NCBI GenBank assembly: GCA_023144675.1
Contig: JAGLFE010000089.1
Location: 1-25,221 of the forward strand
Reading direction: 5' to 3'
Origin: Thiomargarita sp.
GTDB taxonomy: Bacteria; Pseudomonadota; Gammaproteobacteria; Beggiatoales; Beggiatoaceae
DNA length: 25,221 bases
The notes under the pieces are model-generated. The model was not told where the DNA came from and ran no database searches. It saw only the letters and a program-made list of their open reading frames with translations. This document shows, one piece after another, positions 1 to 7,462 of the stretch (position 1 is the stretch's first letter; the number at the start of each line of letters is the position of its first letter). The translations under genes were made by a program, and so were the position numbers.

Positions 1-312
1 GCTAATTTTTTAGATGTGGGTGGTGGAACGACAGCGGAAAAAGTAACTGAGGCTTTTAAAATTATTTTATCCGATACCAAAGTAAAAACTATTTTAGTCA
101 ATATTTTTGGCGGCATTGTACGCTGTGATTTGATTGCGGAAGGTGTTATTTATGCTATTAAGGAAACTAAAACGCAATTACCGATAGTTGTTCGCTTGGA
201 AGGAACCAATGCAGAAAAAGGCAAGCAATTATTGAAAGAAAGTGGTTTATCAGTGATTACGGCTGATAATTTGGATGATGCAGCTAAAAAAGCAGTGAAG
301 GTAAGCAAATGA
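1..312 (+). CDS. sucC: Succinyl-CoA synthetase (ADP-forming) beta subunit, 3' end only
   Basis: This is the C-terminal part (103 codons plus stop) of the beta subunit of succinyl-CoA ligase, which with SucD converts succinyl-CoA, ADP and phosphate to succinate, CoA and ATP in the TCA cycle. The frame is open from the first base, reading ANFLDVGGG, so the gene starts outside the window and the GTG at 16 is an internal Val codon. The conserved stretches ANFLDVGGG, VNIFGGIVRCD and RLEGTNAEKG are typical of the CoA-ligase domain, and the gene ends at the normal family C-terminus. Its TGA overlaps the sucD ATG (ATGA, 309-312), indicating translational coupling in a sucCD operon. Identification is firm; only the missing 5' end limits it. 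Confidence 0.97.
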   Translation, partial: ANFLDVGGGTTAEKVTEAFKIILSDTKVKTILVNIFGGIVRCDLIAEGVIYAIKETKTQLPIVVRLEGTNAEKGKQLLKESGLSVITADNLDDAAKKAVKVSK

Positions 313-1184
313 GTATTTTAATTAATGCACAAACAAAAGTAATTTGTCAAGGATTTACAGGTAAACAAGGCACTTTTCACTCTGAACAGTGTATCGCCTA
401 TGGAACTAAATTAGTTGGTGGCGTTACTCCAGGACGAGCTGGTCAAACTCATTTAAATTTACCCGTGTTTAATACCGTTAAAGATGCTGTGGAAACAACT
501 GGTGCCACCGCAACTATGATTTATGTTCCCGCTGGTTTTGCGGCGGATGCAATTTTGGAAGCGGCGGATGCGGGAATTGAGGTAATTGCCTGTATTACTG
601 AAGGCATTCCAGTATTAGATATGTTAAAAGTTAAAGCGGTATTAAGCGATCATTATCCCGATACCTATTTAATTGGACCCAATTGCCCTGGAATTATTAC
701 TCCAGGAGCTTGTAAAATGGGCATTATGCCAGGATTTATTCATAAACAGGGAAAAATTGGCGTTATTTCTCGTTCTGGAACGCTAACTTATGAAGCGGTT
801 GCTCAAACTACCGAAAATGGTTTAGGGCAAAGCACTTGTATTGGAATCGGTGGCGATCCTATTCATGGTATAGATTTTATAGATTGTTTGAAATTATTTG
901 AGCAAGACCCGCAAACTGAAGGTATTGTTATGGTTGGTGAAATCGGCGGTACTGATGAAGAATTGGCGGCTGAATACATTAAATCGTCAGTAACAAAACC
1001 AGTCGTTGCTTACATCGCTGGTGTAACTGCTCCTCCAGGAAAACGCATGGGACACGCTGGAGCAATTATTGCGGGCGGTAAAGGCACAGCTCAGGACAAA
1101 TTTACTGCCTTGGAAGCGGCTAAGGTAACATTGGCAAGAAATCCAACTGAAATTGGGATTCGTATTTTGGAATGTTTACAATAA
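309..1184 (+). CDS. sucD: Succinyl-CoA synthetase (ADP-forming) alpha subunit
   Basis: The 291-residue alpha subunit is close to the usual length (289 in E. coli). The N-terminal CoA-binding Rossmann domain shows GFTGKQGTFH (about 15-24) and GGVTPGRAG (37-45). The ligase domain carries the phosphorylated active-site histidine in KRMGHAGAI, here His249, which transfers phosphate between succinyl phosphate and the nucleotide bound by SucC. IGPNCPGII (122-130) and SRSGTLTYE (154-162) are also family-typical. The start is fixed by the 4-base ATGA overlap with sucC, with an AAGG-type Shine-Dalgarno inside the sucC end. glnB follows after 21 bases, so the three genes are probably co-transcribed. 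No anomalies were seen. Confidence 0.98.
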   Translation: MSILINAQTKVICQGFTGKQGTFHSEQCIAYGTKLVGGVTPGRAGQTHLNLPVFNTVKDAVETTGATATMIYVPAGFAADAILEAADAGIEVIACITEGIPVLDMLKVKAVLSDHYPDTYLIGPNCPGIITPGACKMGIMPGFIHKQGKIGVISRSGTLTYEAVAQTTENGLGQSTCIGIGGDPIHGIDFIDCLKLFEQDPQTEGIVMVGEIGGTDEELAAEYIKSSVTKPVVAYIAGVTAPPGKRMGHAGAIIAGGKGTAQDKFTALEAAKVTLARNPTEIGIRILECLQ

Positions 1185-1205
1185 TCAACAACAAGGATAA
1201 AAATT

Positions 1206-1544
1206 GTGAAAAAAGTTGAAGCAATTATTAAACCATTTTTGGCTGATGATGTGCGTGAAGCTTTGGGTGGTATCGGTATTAGCGGTATGACGGTAACTGA
1301 GGTCAAGGGTTTTGGGCGGCAAAAAGGGCATACTGAACTTTATCGTGGTGCTGAATATACAGTAGATTTTTTACCCAAAGTTAAATTGGAACTGATTTTG
1401 GAAGATTCTCAAGTTGGTCAGTGTGTTGATACTATTATTCAAGTGGCTAGAACTGGCAAACTTGGAGATGGCAAAATTTTTGTTTCACCAGTTGAAAAAA
1501 TTGTTCGGATTCGGACTGGTGAAATTGATAAGGATGCTATTTAA
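1206..1544 (+). CDS. glnB: Nitrogen regulatory protein PII (GlnB type)
   Basis: This 112-residue protein has exactly the standard PII length. It contains the T-loop with YRGAEY, where Tyr51 is the uridylylation site of GlnB/GlnK proteins, the B-loop TGKLGDGKIFV (Lys90) for ATP binding, and the C-loop arginines in VRIRTGE (Arg101, Arg103). PII trimers sense 2-oxoglutarate and ATP/ADP and control glutamine synthetase adenylylation, NtrB/NtrC or, for GlnK, AmtB. The start is a GTG at 1206 with an AAGGA ribosome-binding site at 1193-1197. It lies 21 bases after sucD, not beside amtB, glnA or nadE, so GlnB versus GlnK cannot be settled by context. The FLADDVREAL N-terminus fits GlnB. Linking it to sucCD is functionally plausible because its effector is a TCA intermediate. 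Confidence 0.95.
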   Translation: MKKVEAIIKPFLADDVREALGGIGISGMTVTEVKGFGRQKGHTELYRGAEYTVDFLPKVKLELILEDSQVGQCVDTIIQVARTGKLGDGKIFVSPVEKIVRIRTGEIDKDAI

Positions 1545-1594
1545 TATCAATAGTTCGGACAGTTTTAAATAAATAACTGAAGTTATGTAAATAA

Positions 1595-1677
1595 GATAGT
1601 CCTGAATAATTTAGTGTTTTTCATAAAAATTCGTTAAATGATTTAACAAAATTACCACTACTTTGTGCAGGATTCCC
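1595..1677. repeat. Family B palindromic element, copy 1 (between glnB and the oxidase-like gene)
   Basis: An 83-bp imperfect palindrome. Its left end is GATAGTCCTGAATAATTTAG and its right end ACCACTACTTTGTGCAGGAT, the diverged inverse of the left. An inner hairpin has arms GTTAAAT (1633-1639) and ATTTAAC (1641-1647). It matches the copies at 8659-8748 and 14561-14649 in outer ends and length. No flanking duplication is visible. It begins 50 bases after the glnB stop, and its right end forms the last codons and stop of the convergent gene that ends at 1658. Confidence 0.8.
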
Positions 1678-3001
1678 TCAATTTTTGGCTAGTTATTTTA
1701 TAAACTTGCAATGCTTTAAATAGGTTAAATGTTAAGAAACAAAATGAACCTAAAAATCCTAAACTTGCCAAATAAATAAATTGTGGTAACCAAAGAGAAA
1801 TAATTAACAAAATAAAGGCAGCTACATAAAGCCAAAATTGTTTTTTAGCCAATTTATCAGGAATAACCTGTTTCATATTAGGAATTTTAATATTAGCCTG
1901 ACTTAATTGCTGATTTTGGAGGTGCAACCAAACTAAAAATGGTACAATTTTATATAGCATTCCTTGAATAATTGGCAAGATAAAGCCCATGATGAAAAAA
2001 AGTCCTGATGAAATCGAATATGTGGGTTTATAAGCAAAATTGGCTAAGTCAATTATTAGCCATGTTTCAACACTGGATACTAGCCATATTGGAACACTGA
2101 TTAATAGTACAATCAAGCCCATTTGCCAAAATTTGAGCGTGATGTCGGGTAATTTGCGCAAGCGTTTTCTATGTAAATAGAGGGTTAAAATCGCAAAGAA
2201 ACTGAGTCCAATTACGATAAACATGGCTGAAATTAGTAGCAATAAAGGTTGATAAATATAAACCAGCAAAGTCCAAATTAACAAGGCAATAAATAAAGTT
2301 GGGACAAAATAGCGGGTTGCAAACGGTGGATATTGTGGCGTAATATGAAACATTGGAATTACTTGATAGGCAACGCCGATGATTAATAAACTTACCCATC
2401 CAACTAAACCCCAAGTAAAATGCAATCCAACCAAATTGTAAAAATTATAAAAGGGTAAAAATCTTATTCCCATGAAGAATAAACTAGCCGTGATGCCTAA
2501 AATAACCGTGATTACTAATGCGGCTAAAGCAAAATACATCGCATGAATCGTTGGGCTTTGTCCTTTTACACGTATTAGGCAATAAGCCATGATGCCTATA
2601 AAAAATAGGAAAGCTAAACTTAATAAAGTGATGCCTACAGCTAATATTGGAATTTGATGAGAAATAAAATAACCAACTAAGCTTAAAGTACCTAAAGTTA
2701 ATAAAATATGTAAAATAGTGCTGGTCAATACGGGAAAAGGGATAAGTGAACCGGCTAATACTGGCAACAATTGCAATATAGCACCAAACATGGTCATGGT
2801 AATAAAACCCAATGTTAGCAAGTGAGTTAATGCGATTGTATTTGGATACATGCTTGGATACGAATGATGGCTTAAAATAGCTGGACCGTCATAAAGTAAT
2901 AATAAACTTGCCAAAATACCAAATAAAGGTGCAGTGAAAAAGAACCGAAATGGAACTGAAAAAGGCGGCGTTTGCTCCAGGCTTAAACTCGCTGTATTCA
3001 T
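1658..3001 (-). CDS. Polytopic membrane protein, heme-copper oxidase subunit I-like
   Basis: A 447-residue, extremely hydrophobic protein with about 12 predicted membrane segments from around residue 20 to the C-terminus and no signal peptide. The segment TH(60)LLTLGFITMTMFGA and the later GLH(194)FTWGLVGW resemble helices of cytochrome oxidase subunit I-like proteins, and His60, His98, His153, His194 and His219 are possible heme ligands. The paired histidines of a canonical CuB site are not recognisable, so oxidase activity is doubtful. NnrS-type heme-copper membrane proteins of NO metabolism are an alternative relative. It is the last gene of an operon: its ATG overlaps the stop of the DUF2249 gene (ATGA, 2998-3001), with a hemerythrin gene before that. 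The final ESCTK and stop lie in a repeat element. The reading frame is certain; the family call is tentative. Confidence 0.6.
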   Translation of the reverse strand: MNTASLSLEQTPPFSVPFRFFFTAPLFGILASLLLLYDGPAILSHHSYPSMYPNTIALTHLLTLGFITMTMFGAILQLLPVLAGSLIPFPVLTSTILHILLTLGTLSLVGYFISHQIPILAVGITLLSLAFLFFIGIMAYCLIRVKGQSPTIHAMYFALAALVITVILGITASLFFMGIRFLPFYNFYNLVGLHFTWGLVGWVSLLIIGVAYQVIPMFHITPQYPPFATRYFVPTLFIALLIWTLLVYIYQPLLLLISAMFIVIGLSFFAILTLYLHRKRLRKLPDITLKFWQMGLIVLLISVPIWLVSSVETWLIIDLANFAYKPTYSISSGLFFIMGFILPIIQGMLYKIVPFLVWLHLQNQQLSQANIKIPNMKQVIPDKLAKKQFWLYVAAFILLIISLWLPQFIYLASLGFLGSFCFLTFNLFKALQVYKITSQKLRESCTK

Positions 3002-3261
3002 TCTATTTCTGCTTTAATGGCAGCTTTAATTGTTGCATCATCAGTTTTACGCCAAATATAAATTTCAACTGGGGCTTTTTTTCCTGGTTTTGTCAACCAA
3101 GCATAATCCTGTTGATCTAAAATTGGATAAAGTTTATACGGTTCCATCCGATGAAGTACTTGCAAATATTCGCCAGCTTGTAATTGCGGTAAAATTGCTA
3201 AAATACGTTCTAAAGGTTCACAAGGTTCTAAATCACTCACATCCAAAGTACGTTTATTCAT
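2998..3261 (-). CDS. DUF2249 domain protein
   Basis: A small soluble protein of 87 residues resembling the DUF2249 family. It has LDVSDLEPCEPLERIL at the N-terminus, the central LQAGEYLQVLHRMEPYKLYPIL and a basic tail LTKPGKKAPVEIYIWRK; the single YPIL/DYAW-type core is typical of these TusA-like folds. I place the start at ATG 3261-3259; a GTG directly before it (3264-3262) would add one residue. It starts a few bases after the hemerythrin stop and its TGA overlaps the next gene's ATG, so the three are translationally linked. DUF2249 proteins commonly neighbour hemerythrins and nitrogen-oxide or respiratory genes, but their biochemical role is not established. No metal-binding cysteine pair is visible. 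Confidence 0.82.
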   Translation of the reverse strand: MNKRTLDVSDLEPCEPLERILAILPQLQAGEYLQVLHRMEPYKLYPILDQQDYAWLTKPGKKAPVEIYIWRKTDDATIKAAIKAEIE

Positions 3262-3267
3262 CACTTA

Positions 3268-3702
3268 TTAACCAGCTTGTTGTTTGGCAATGATATCAGC
3301 AACATCAGTTCCTAAAATCTGATCGCCCATGGGATAAAGTATTTGCTCTTCTTTAGCATTATGCTGTTGCATTAAAATTAATAAAGTCTCAGATAAACCC
3401 AAATATTCCTCATTATCTTGTTGCTCAACAGCCTTATGCATATTATCAAAAACCTGACGCATTTGTTGATGTTCCATTTTCATCACCGCAGTCGGTCCAG
3501 AAGTTTGACCCGTCCGTTCTTCAATAGCTGGAAATAAAGTTTGCTCTTCGATGTTAAAATGCCGCTCCATCATGTCCCTAAAATGTGCAAATTCAGAAGA
3601 AACTGCTTGCCAGTCATTTTTGTATGCTTTTTCTTCTATTTCAGCAAAAAGTTGGTTGCATTGCAAATGATCTGCGCTAAAAACTTGAGTAATTGTTTTC
3701 AT
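3268..3702 (-). CDS. Hemerythrin HHE cation-binding domain protein
   Basis: A 144-residue cytoplasmic four-helix-bundle protein with the ligands of a di-iron hemerythrin: His12 (SADH), His48 with Glu52 (RHFNIEE), His78 (KMEHQQ) and His114 with Glu118 (QQHNAKEE). Such HHE domains bind O2 or NO, or help repair iron centres damaged by nitrosative or oxidative stress. It lacks the N-terminal cysteine-containing ScdA domain of YtfE/RIC proteins, so it is a stand-alone sensor, carrier or scavenger. It is the first gene of a three-gene operon with DUF2249 and the oxidase-like membrane protein. It is divergent from dnaB across 295 bases. I could not find a convincing FNR- or NsrR-type operator upstream. 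Confidence 0.9.
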   Translation of the reverse strand: MKTITQVFSADHLQCNQLFAEIEEKAYKNDWQAVSSEFAHFRDMMERHFNIEEQTLFPAIEERTGQTSGPTAVMKMEHQQMRQVFDNMHKAVEQQDNEEYLGLSETLLILMQQHNAKEEQILYPMGDQILGTDVADIIAKQQAG

Positions 3703-3997
3703 ATTTTTTAAATTCAGTGTTTACACAAAACTCGCAGATTTACCAACGAATTTGTTTTTCTGAACGTCTATATTTAATTTAAGATAATGAAAGAATGTAT
3801 TAAATATACTATAATTTAAAAAATTTAGGCTATTTTATTTTAAATTGGCTTATTAATTTAATAGCATTAATTCCGATTTTTAAAGTACCTTCTTTTAAAG
3901 ACATCTTTCAATTTTATAAATCTTGGTTTAAATATTATTTATGAATGATATAATTTTAATTTAAACTAGTCTTTTTAGTGAAATTAACTTCTATCCA
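3703..3997. other. Divergent intergenic region, hemerythrin operon / dnaB
   Basis: About 295 very AT-rich bases between divergent genes. No open reading frame of note, RNA gene or repeat was recognised. The only clear signal is the extended -10 promoter pointing to dnaB, listed separately. The hemerythrin promoter must also lie here but no convincing -35/-10 pair stood out. Confidence 0.6.
3926..3954 (+). promoter_or_regulatory. Probable dnaB promoter with extended -10
   Basis: TGATATAAT at 3946-3954 is a perfect extended -10 (TGNTATAAT). A weak -35 (GTTTAA) lies 17 bases upstream. It sits 44 bases before the dnaB ATG. In such AT-rich DNA a TATAAT is cheap, but the TG dinucleotide and position favour it. 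Confidence 0.45.
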
Positions 3998-6900
3998 ATG
4001 CAAAAACTTGCTTATTCAAATACACCACCTGAACACAATAACATTGAATCTATAAAAACTGCGCCTTTTTCTAAAGAAGCTGAACAATCAGTTTTAGGCG
4101 GTTTAATGTTAAATAATGATGCTTGGGTTTTAGTTGCAGAAATTTTGTCCGAAAATGATTTTTATCTACGTCAACATCAAATACTTTTTCGTGCTATTCA
4201 ATCTTTATCTGAGGAAGGTTATCCTTGCGACCCCATCACCATATCCGAGTGGTTACAAAAAGATGAACAATTAGAAACAATTGGCGGAAGTTCTTATTTA
4301 GGTTTATTAGCTAATAATACTCCAAGTGCGGCAAATGTTATGACCTATGCTGGCATTGTACAAGAACGGTCTATTTTACGCCATTTAATTCAAGTAGGAA
4401 TAGAAATTACCGAAAGTGCTTTAAATACGCAAGGAAAAACTACTACCGAATTATTAGATAATGCTGAAAAACAAGTTTTCCAAATTGCTGAATTAGGTAA
4501 TCGTAGCGAGCATGGTTTTAGTAAAATTGACAATATTTTAACTGAAACTTTAAATCGAATTGATACTCTTTCACAGCAAGATGGTAATATTACAGGCATT
4601 TCAACTGGATTTATTGATTTTGATAAACAAACTTCTGGTTTACAATGTTCAGATTTAATTATTGTTGCTGGGCGACCTTCAATGGGAAAATGCCTAGGTT
4701 TAGGTACTAAAGTATTAATGTATTGTGGAGAGTTAAAAGCGGTTGAAAAAATTAAAATAGGTGAATTATTAATGGGAGTCGATTCTAAACCACAGACAGT
4801 TTTATCCATTGCACGGGGACGAGATAAAATGGTTTGGATTAGACAAAAATATGCTATTGATTATCAAGTTAATGAATCACATGTTTTATCTTTAAAATCA
4901 AGGCAAGGCGAGGTCATTAATCTATCGGTTAAGGATTATTTAAATAAATCAGCTCAGTTTAAATTAAATTACCAAGCTTATAAAGTTGCGATTGATTTTA
5001 CCGCCCAAAAATTACCATTTGCGCCACATTTATTAGACATTAATGATGATAAACTTATTCCAATTGAATTTTTAATTAACAGCCAGGAAAATCGCTTGCA
5101 ATTATTAGCTACTTTGATACAAAAAAGTGGTTATTATAATGAACTGCAAGAAGCGTATGAAATTTGTTTTAAAAATAAGAATTTAGTTCAACAAATTAAA
5201 TTTTTATGCGATACTTTGGGTTTTAGGACTATAATTAAAGAAAACATCAAGTTTGAAAATTCAATTTACCAAATCCAATTTTTTGGTGATTTCGAGCAAA
5301 TTCCAGTTAAAATTAAGCCTAAAAAAACTACTCATCAACATTGGCAACAAACGGATATTAAGATTGAAGCAATTGATGTCGGCGATTATTATGGCTTTGA
5401 ATTAGACGGCGATGGTTTATTTTTACTTGAAGATATGACGGTTACACATAATACTGCTTTTGCCATGAATATAGCGCAATATGTAGCAGTTGAAGTCAAA
5501 AAAACTGTGGCTGTATTTAGCATGGAAATGTCTAATGAACAATTGGCAATGCGTTTAATTTCCTCTTTAGCTGGTGTGAATTTACAAAATGTACGTACTG
5601 GGCAATTAAATGATGATGAATGGTTTAAAATTACTAAAGCGGTTACTCAATTAGAACAAGCACCATTATTTATAGATGAAACACCAGCCCTAAGTCCAAC
5701 AGAATTGCGTGCTAGAACTCGTCGATTGGCTCGTGAAAATGGCAAATTAGGATTAATTGTAATTGATTATTTACAACTTATGCAAGTTCCAAACAACAAA
5801 GAAAGTCGTGCTAATGAAGTATCAGAAATATCTCGAACATTAAAGGCATTGGCTAAGGAATTAAATGTGCCAGTTATAGCATTATCACAATTAAATCGTG
5901 GGCTAGAACAGCGAGTTGATAAACGCCCTAAAATGTCAGATTTACGAGAATCTGGTTGCTTAACTGGAGGTAGTTTAGTTACTTGTGCCGATACTGGAGA
6001 AAGTATTCCTATTAGAGATTTAGAAAAAATAAATAATTTCCACATTTGGGCATTAAATCCACGCACCATGTTGTTAAAGAGAGCCAAAGTAACTAAAGTT
6101 TTTTCAAATGGTACTAAACCAGTATTCCGCTTAACAACCCAATCAGGTCATACTATTTCAGCAACCAACAATCATAAATTTTACACTATAGAAGGTTGGA
6201 AACGTGTGGACGAGCTACAGCGAGGTGAACATATTGCATTAGCACGCCATATACCTAATCCAGCTAAAATATTGAAACAAGCTGAAACTGAGCAAAGTTT
6301 AATCGCACATTTAATGAGCGACGATTGCACTATACTTAGCCATTCCATACATTACATTACCCGAGAATTAGACATTGCCAATATTGTTGTAGAACTTGCA
6401 ACTAAAATATTTGGTGATCAGATTAAAACTCGCATTGATTCCGAACGTAATTGGTTTCAAGTTTATATATCTTATTCTCGTAAAGAGATAGATAAAAATC
6501 CCATGGCTCAATGGCTTAATAAAATGGGCTTGTGGGATTTAAATACTAATGAAAAACAGATTCCTAGACAAATTTTTCAACAGAAAGACCAAGGCATTGC
6601 CAATTTTTTGCGACATTTATGGGCAAATAATAGTTGTATTTATTTTCATCAAGAAGAACCTATTATTCAATATATAACTAATAATGGACGACTTGCATTT
6701 GATATTCAATCATTATTAGTACGCTTAAATATTTTTGTAGAAATTAAAAAAGTGTTGAGGTCAAGTGCAGATAGTTTTCATTATCAAATTGTTTTACAGG
6801 AAGAAGCTAATATTATTCGTTTTATCGATTTGGTTGGAATAGTTGGCAAATACAAACAACAATCATTAATGCAAGTTCATGAATTTTTTAAAAACCAACC

Positions 6901-7453
6901 AACAAATCTTGAATATGATAAAAAAGCAGATAAGCTAGATATAATACCCAAAACAGTATGGCAACAATACATTAATCCAGCGATGCAAAAACAAGGTATT
7001 GATCACCAATATTTATATAAAAAAATGGGGATAAATTATAGCACTCCTATATCCCAACGTTCTATTTCTCGAAAAAATGCTTTACTGATTGCTAATATTG
7101 TAAAATCAAAAGAACTAAAAAAAATAGCTCAAAGTGATGTTTATTGGGATATAATTGTTTCTATTGAGCCATTGGGTGAAAAACAAGTTTTTGATTTAAC
7201 CGTACCATCTTTGCATAACTTTGTGTGTAACTCATTTATTTCACACAATTCTATTGAACAGGATGCGGATTTAATTACTTTTATTTACCGCGATGAAGTA
7301 TATAATGAAGATAGTCCAGATAAGGGTACGGCTGAAATAATTATCGCCAAACAACGTAATGGTCCAATCGGAAAAACCATGCTCACTTTTAGAGGCGAAA
7401 TTACTAAGTTTGAAAGTTATACACCAAACAATGATGGTTATTATGGGGAATAA
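3998..7453 (+). CDS. dnaB: Replicative DNA helicase DnaB containing two inteins
   Basis: A 1151-codon gene. Removing the two inteins leaves a 466-residue DnaB, close to E. coli's 471. The extein has the N-terminal domain (KEAEQSVLGGLML, residues 26-38; NTPSAANVMTYA), the linker, and a RecA-like helicase domain with Walker A GRPSMGK/T (225-231 plus 486), SMEM (508-511), Walker B LIVIDYLQLM (586-595) and LSQLNRGLEQR followed by DLRESG/SIEQDADLITFIYRDE. DnaB is the hexameric 5'-3' helicase of the replication fork. Intein 1 splits the P-loop after Lys231; intein 2 sits after RESG at residue 653. Active helicase therefore requires both splicing events. alr follows after 9 bases, an arrangement also found in other gammaproteobacteria. 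The Shine-Dalgarno is weak; the ATG at 3998 gives the normal N-terminal length. Confidence 0.97.
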   Translation: MQKLAYSNTPPEHNNIESIKTAPFSKEAEQSVLGGLMLNNDAWVLVAEILSENDFYLRQHQILFRAIQSLSEEGYPCDPITISEWLQKDEQLETIGGSSYLGLLANNTPSAANVMTYAGIVQERSILRHLIQVGIEITESALNTQGKTTTELLDNAEKQVFQIAELGNRSEHGFSKIDNILTETLNRIDTLSQQDGNITGISTGFIDFDKQTSGLQCSDLIIVAGRPSMGKCLGLGTKVLMYCGELKAVEKIKIGELLMGVDSKPQTVLSIARGRDKMVWIRQKYAIDYQVNESHVLSLKSRQGEVINLSVKDYLNKSAQFKLNYQAYKVAIDFTAQKLPFAPHLLDINDDKLIPIEFLINSQENRLQLLATLIQKSGYYNELQEAYEICFKNKNLVQQIKFLCDTLGFRTIIKENIKFENSIYQIQFFGDFEQIPVKIKPKKTTHQHWQQTDIKIEAIDVGDYYGFELDGDGLFLLEDMTVTHNTAFAMNIAQYVAVEVKKTVAVFSMEMSNEQLAMRLISSLAGVNLQNVRTGQLNDDEWFKITKAVTQLEQAPLFIDETPALSPTELRARTRRLARENGKLGLIVIDYLQLMQVPNNKESRANEVSEISRTLKALAKELNVPVIALSQLNRGLEQRVDKRPKMSDLRESGCLTGGSLVTCADTGESIPIRDLEKINNFHIWALNPRTMLLKRAKVTKVFSNGTKPVFRLTTQSGHTISATNNHKFYTIEGWKRVDELQRGEHIALARHIPNPAKILKQAETEQSLIAHLMSDDCTILSHSIHYITRELDIANIVVELATKIFGDQIKTRIDSERNWFQVYISYSRKEIDKNPMAQWLNKMGLWDLNTNEKQIPRQIFQQKDQGIANFLRHLWANNSCIYFHQEEPIIQYITNNGRLAFDIQSLLVRLNIFVEIKKVLRSSADSFHYQIVLQEEANIIRFIDLVGIVGKYKQQSLMQVHEFFKNQPTNLEYDKKADKLDIIPKTVWQQYINPAMQKQGIDHQYLYKKMGINYSTPISQRSISRKNALLIANIVKSKELKKIAQSDVYWDIIVSIEPLGEKQVFDLTVPSLHNFVCNSFISHNSIEQDADLITFIYRDEVYNEDSPDKGTAEIIIAKQRNGPIGKTMLTFRGEITKFESYTPNNDGYYGE
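4691..5452 (+). mobile_element. DnaB intein 1 (P-loop site), degenerate homing endonuclease
   Basis: A 254-residue in-frame intein, DnaB residues 232-485, inserted between Lys231 and Thr486 of Walker A (GRPSMGK/T). It starts with Cys (CLGLGTKVL, block A), has block B as VNESH with His295, and ends with block F YYGFELDGDGLFLLED and block G VTHN before the +1 nucleophile Thr. All splicing residues appear present. The middle resembles a LAGLIDADG endonuclease, but the first motif and the region after it look deleted (PHLLDINDDKLIP, 343-355), and the second reads LLATLIQKSG (369-378) where family members have LLAGLIDxDG. It should splice but not cut DNA. Confidence 0.93.
5957..7249 (+). mobile_element. 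DnaB intein 2 (RESG/SIEQD site), degenerate homing endonuclease
   Basis: A 431-residue in-frame intein, DnaB residues 654-1084, at the same DLRESG/SIEQD position as the well-known Synechocystis DnaB intein. It begins with Cys (CLTGGSLVTCADTGE), has block B ATNNHKFYTIEGW and ends FDLTVPSLHNFV...ISHN before +1 Ser. Segments such as FHIWALNP, GWKRVDELQRGEHIALAR and QSDVYWDIIVSIEPLG closely parallel that relative, which is a mini-intein without an endonuclease. Here a LAGLIDADG-like insert remains. Its first motif is LIAHLMSDDC (768-777), usually ending GDG. Its second is FLRHLWANNSC (870-880), where an ATDG-type ending with acidic Asp is expected. Splicing looks intact; endonuclease activity is probably lost. 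Confidence 0.93.
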
Positions 7454-7462
7454 ATAATCAAT

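Noticed and set aside
1091..1306. Minus-strand open frame across the sucD/glnB junction
   Set aside because: It overlaps two well-supported genes on the other strand, resembles no family, and is an antisense by-product.
3703..3860. FNR- or NsrR-type operator expected before the hemerythrin operon
   Set aside because: I looked for TTGAT-N4-ATCAA-like or other dyad sequences on both strands and found none good enough to report.
3998..7453. Possibility that the oversized dnaB is a gene fusion or carries a frameshift
   Set aside because: The frame is continuous. The extra segments have intein start and end residues (Cys ... His-Asn then Thr or Ser), and removing them restores an uninterrupted normal DnaB.
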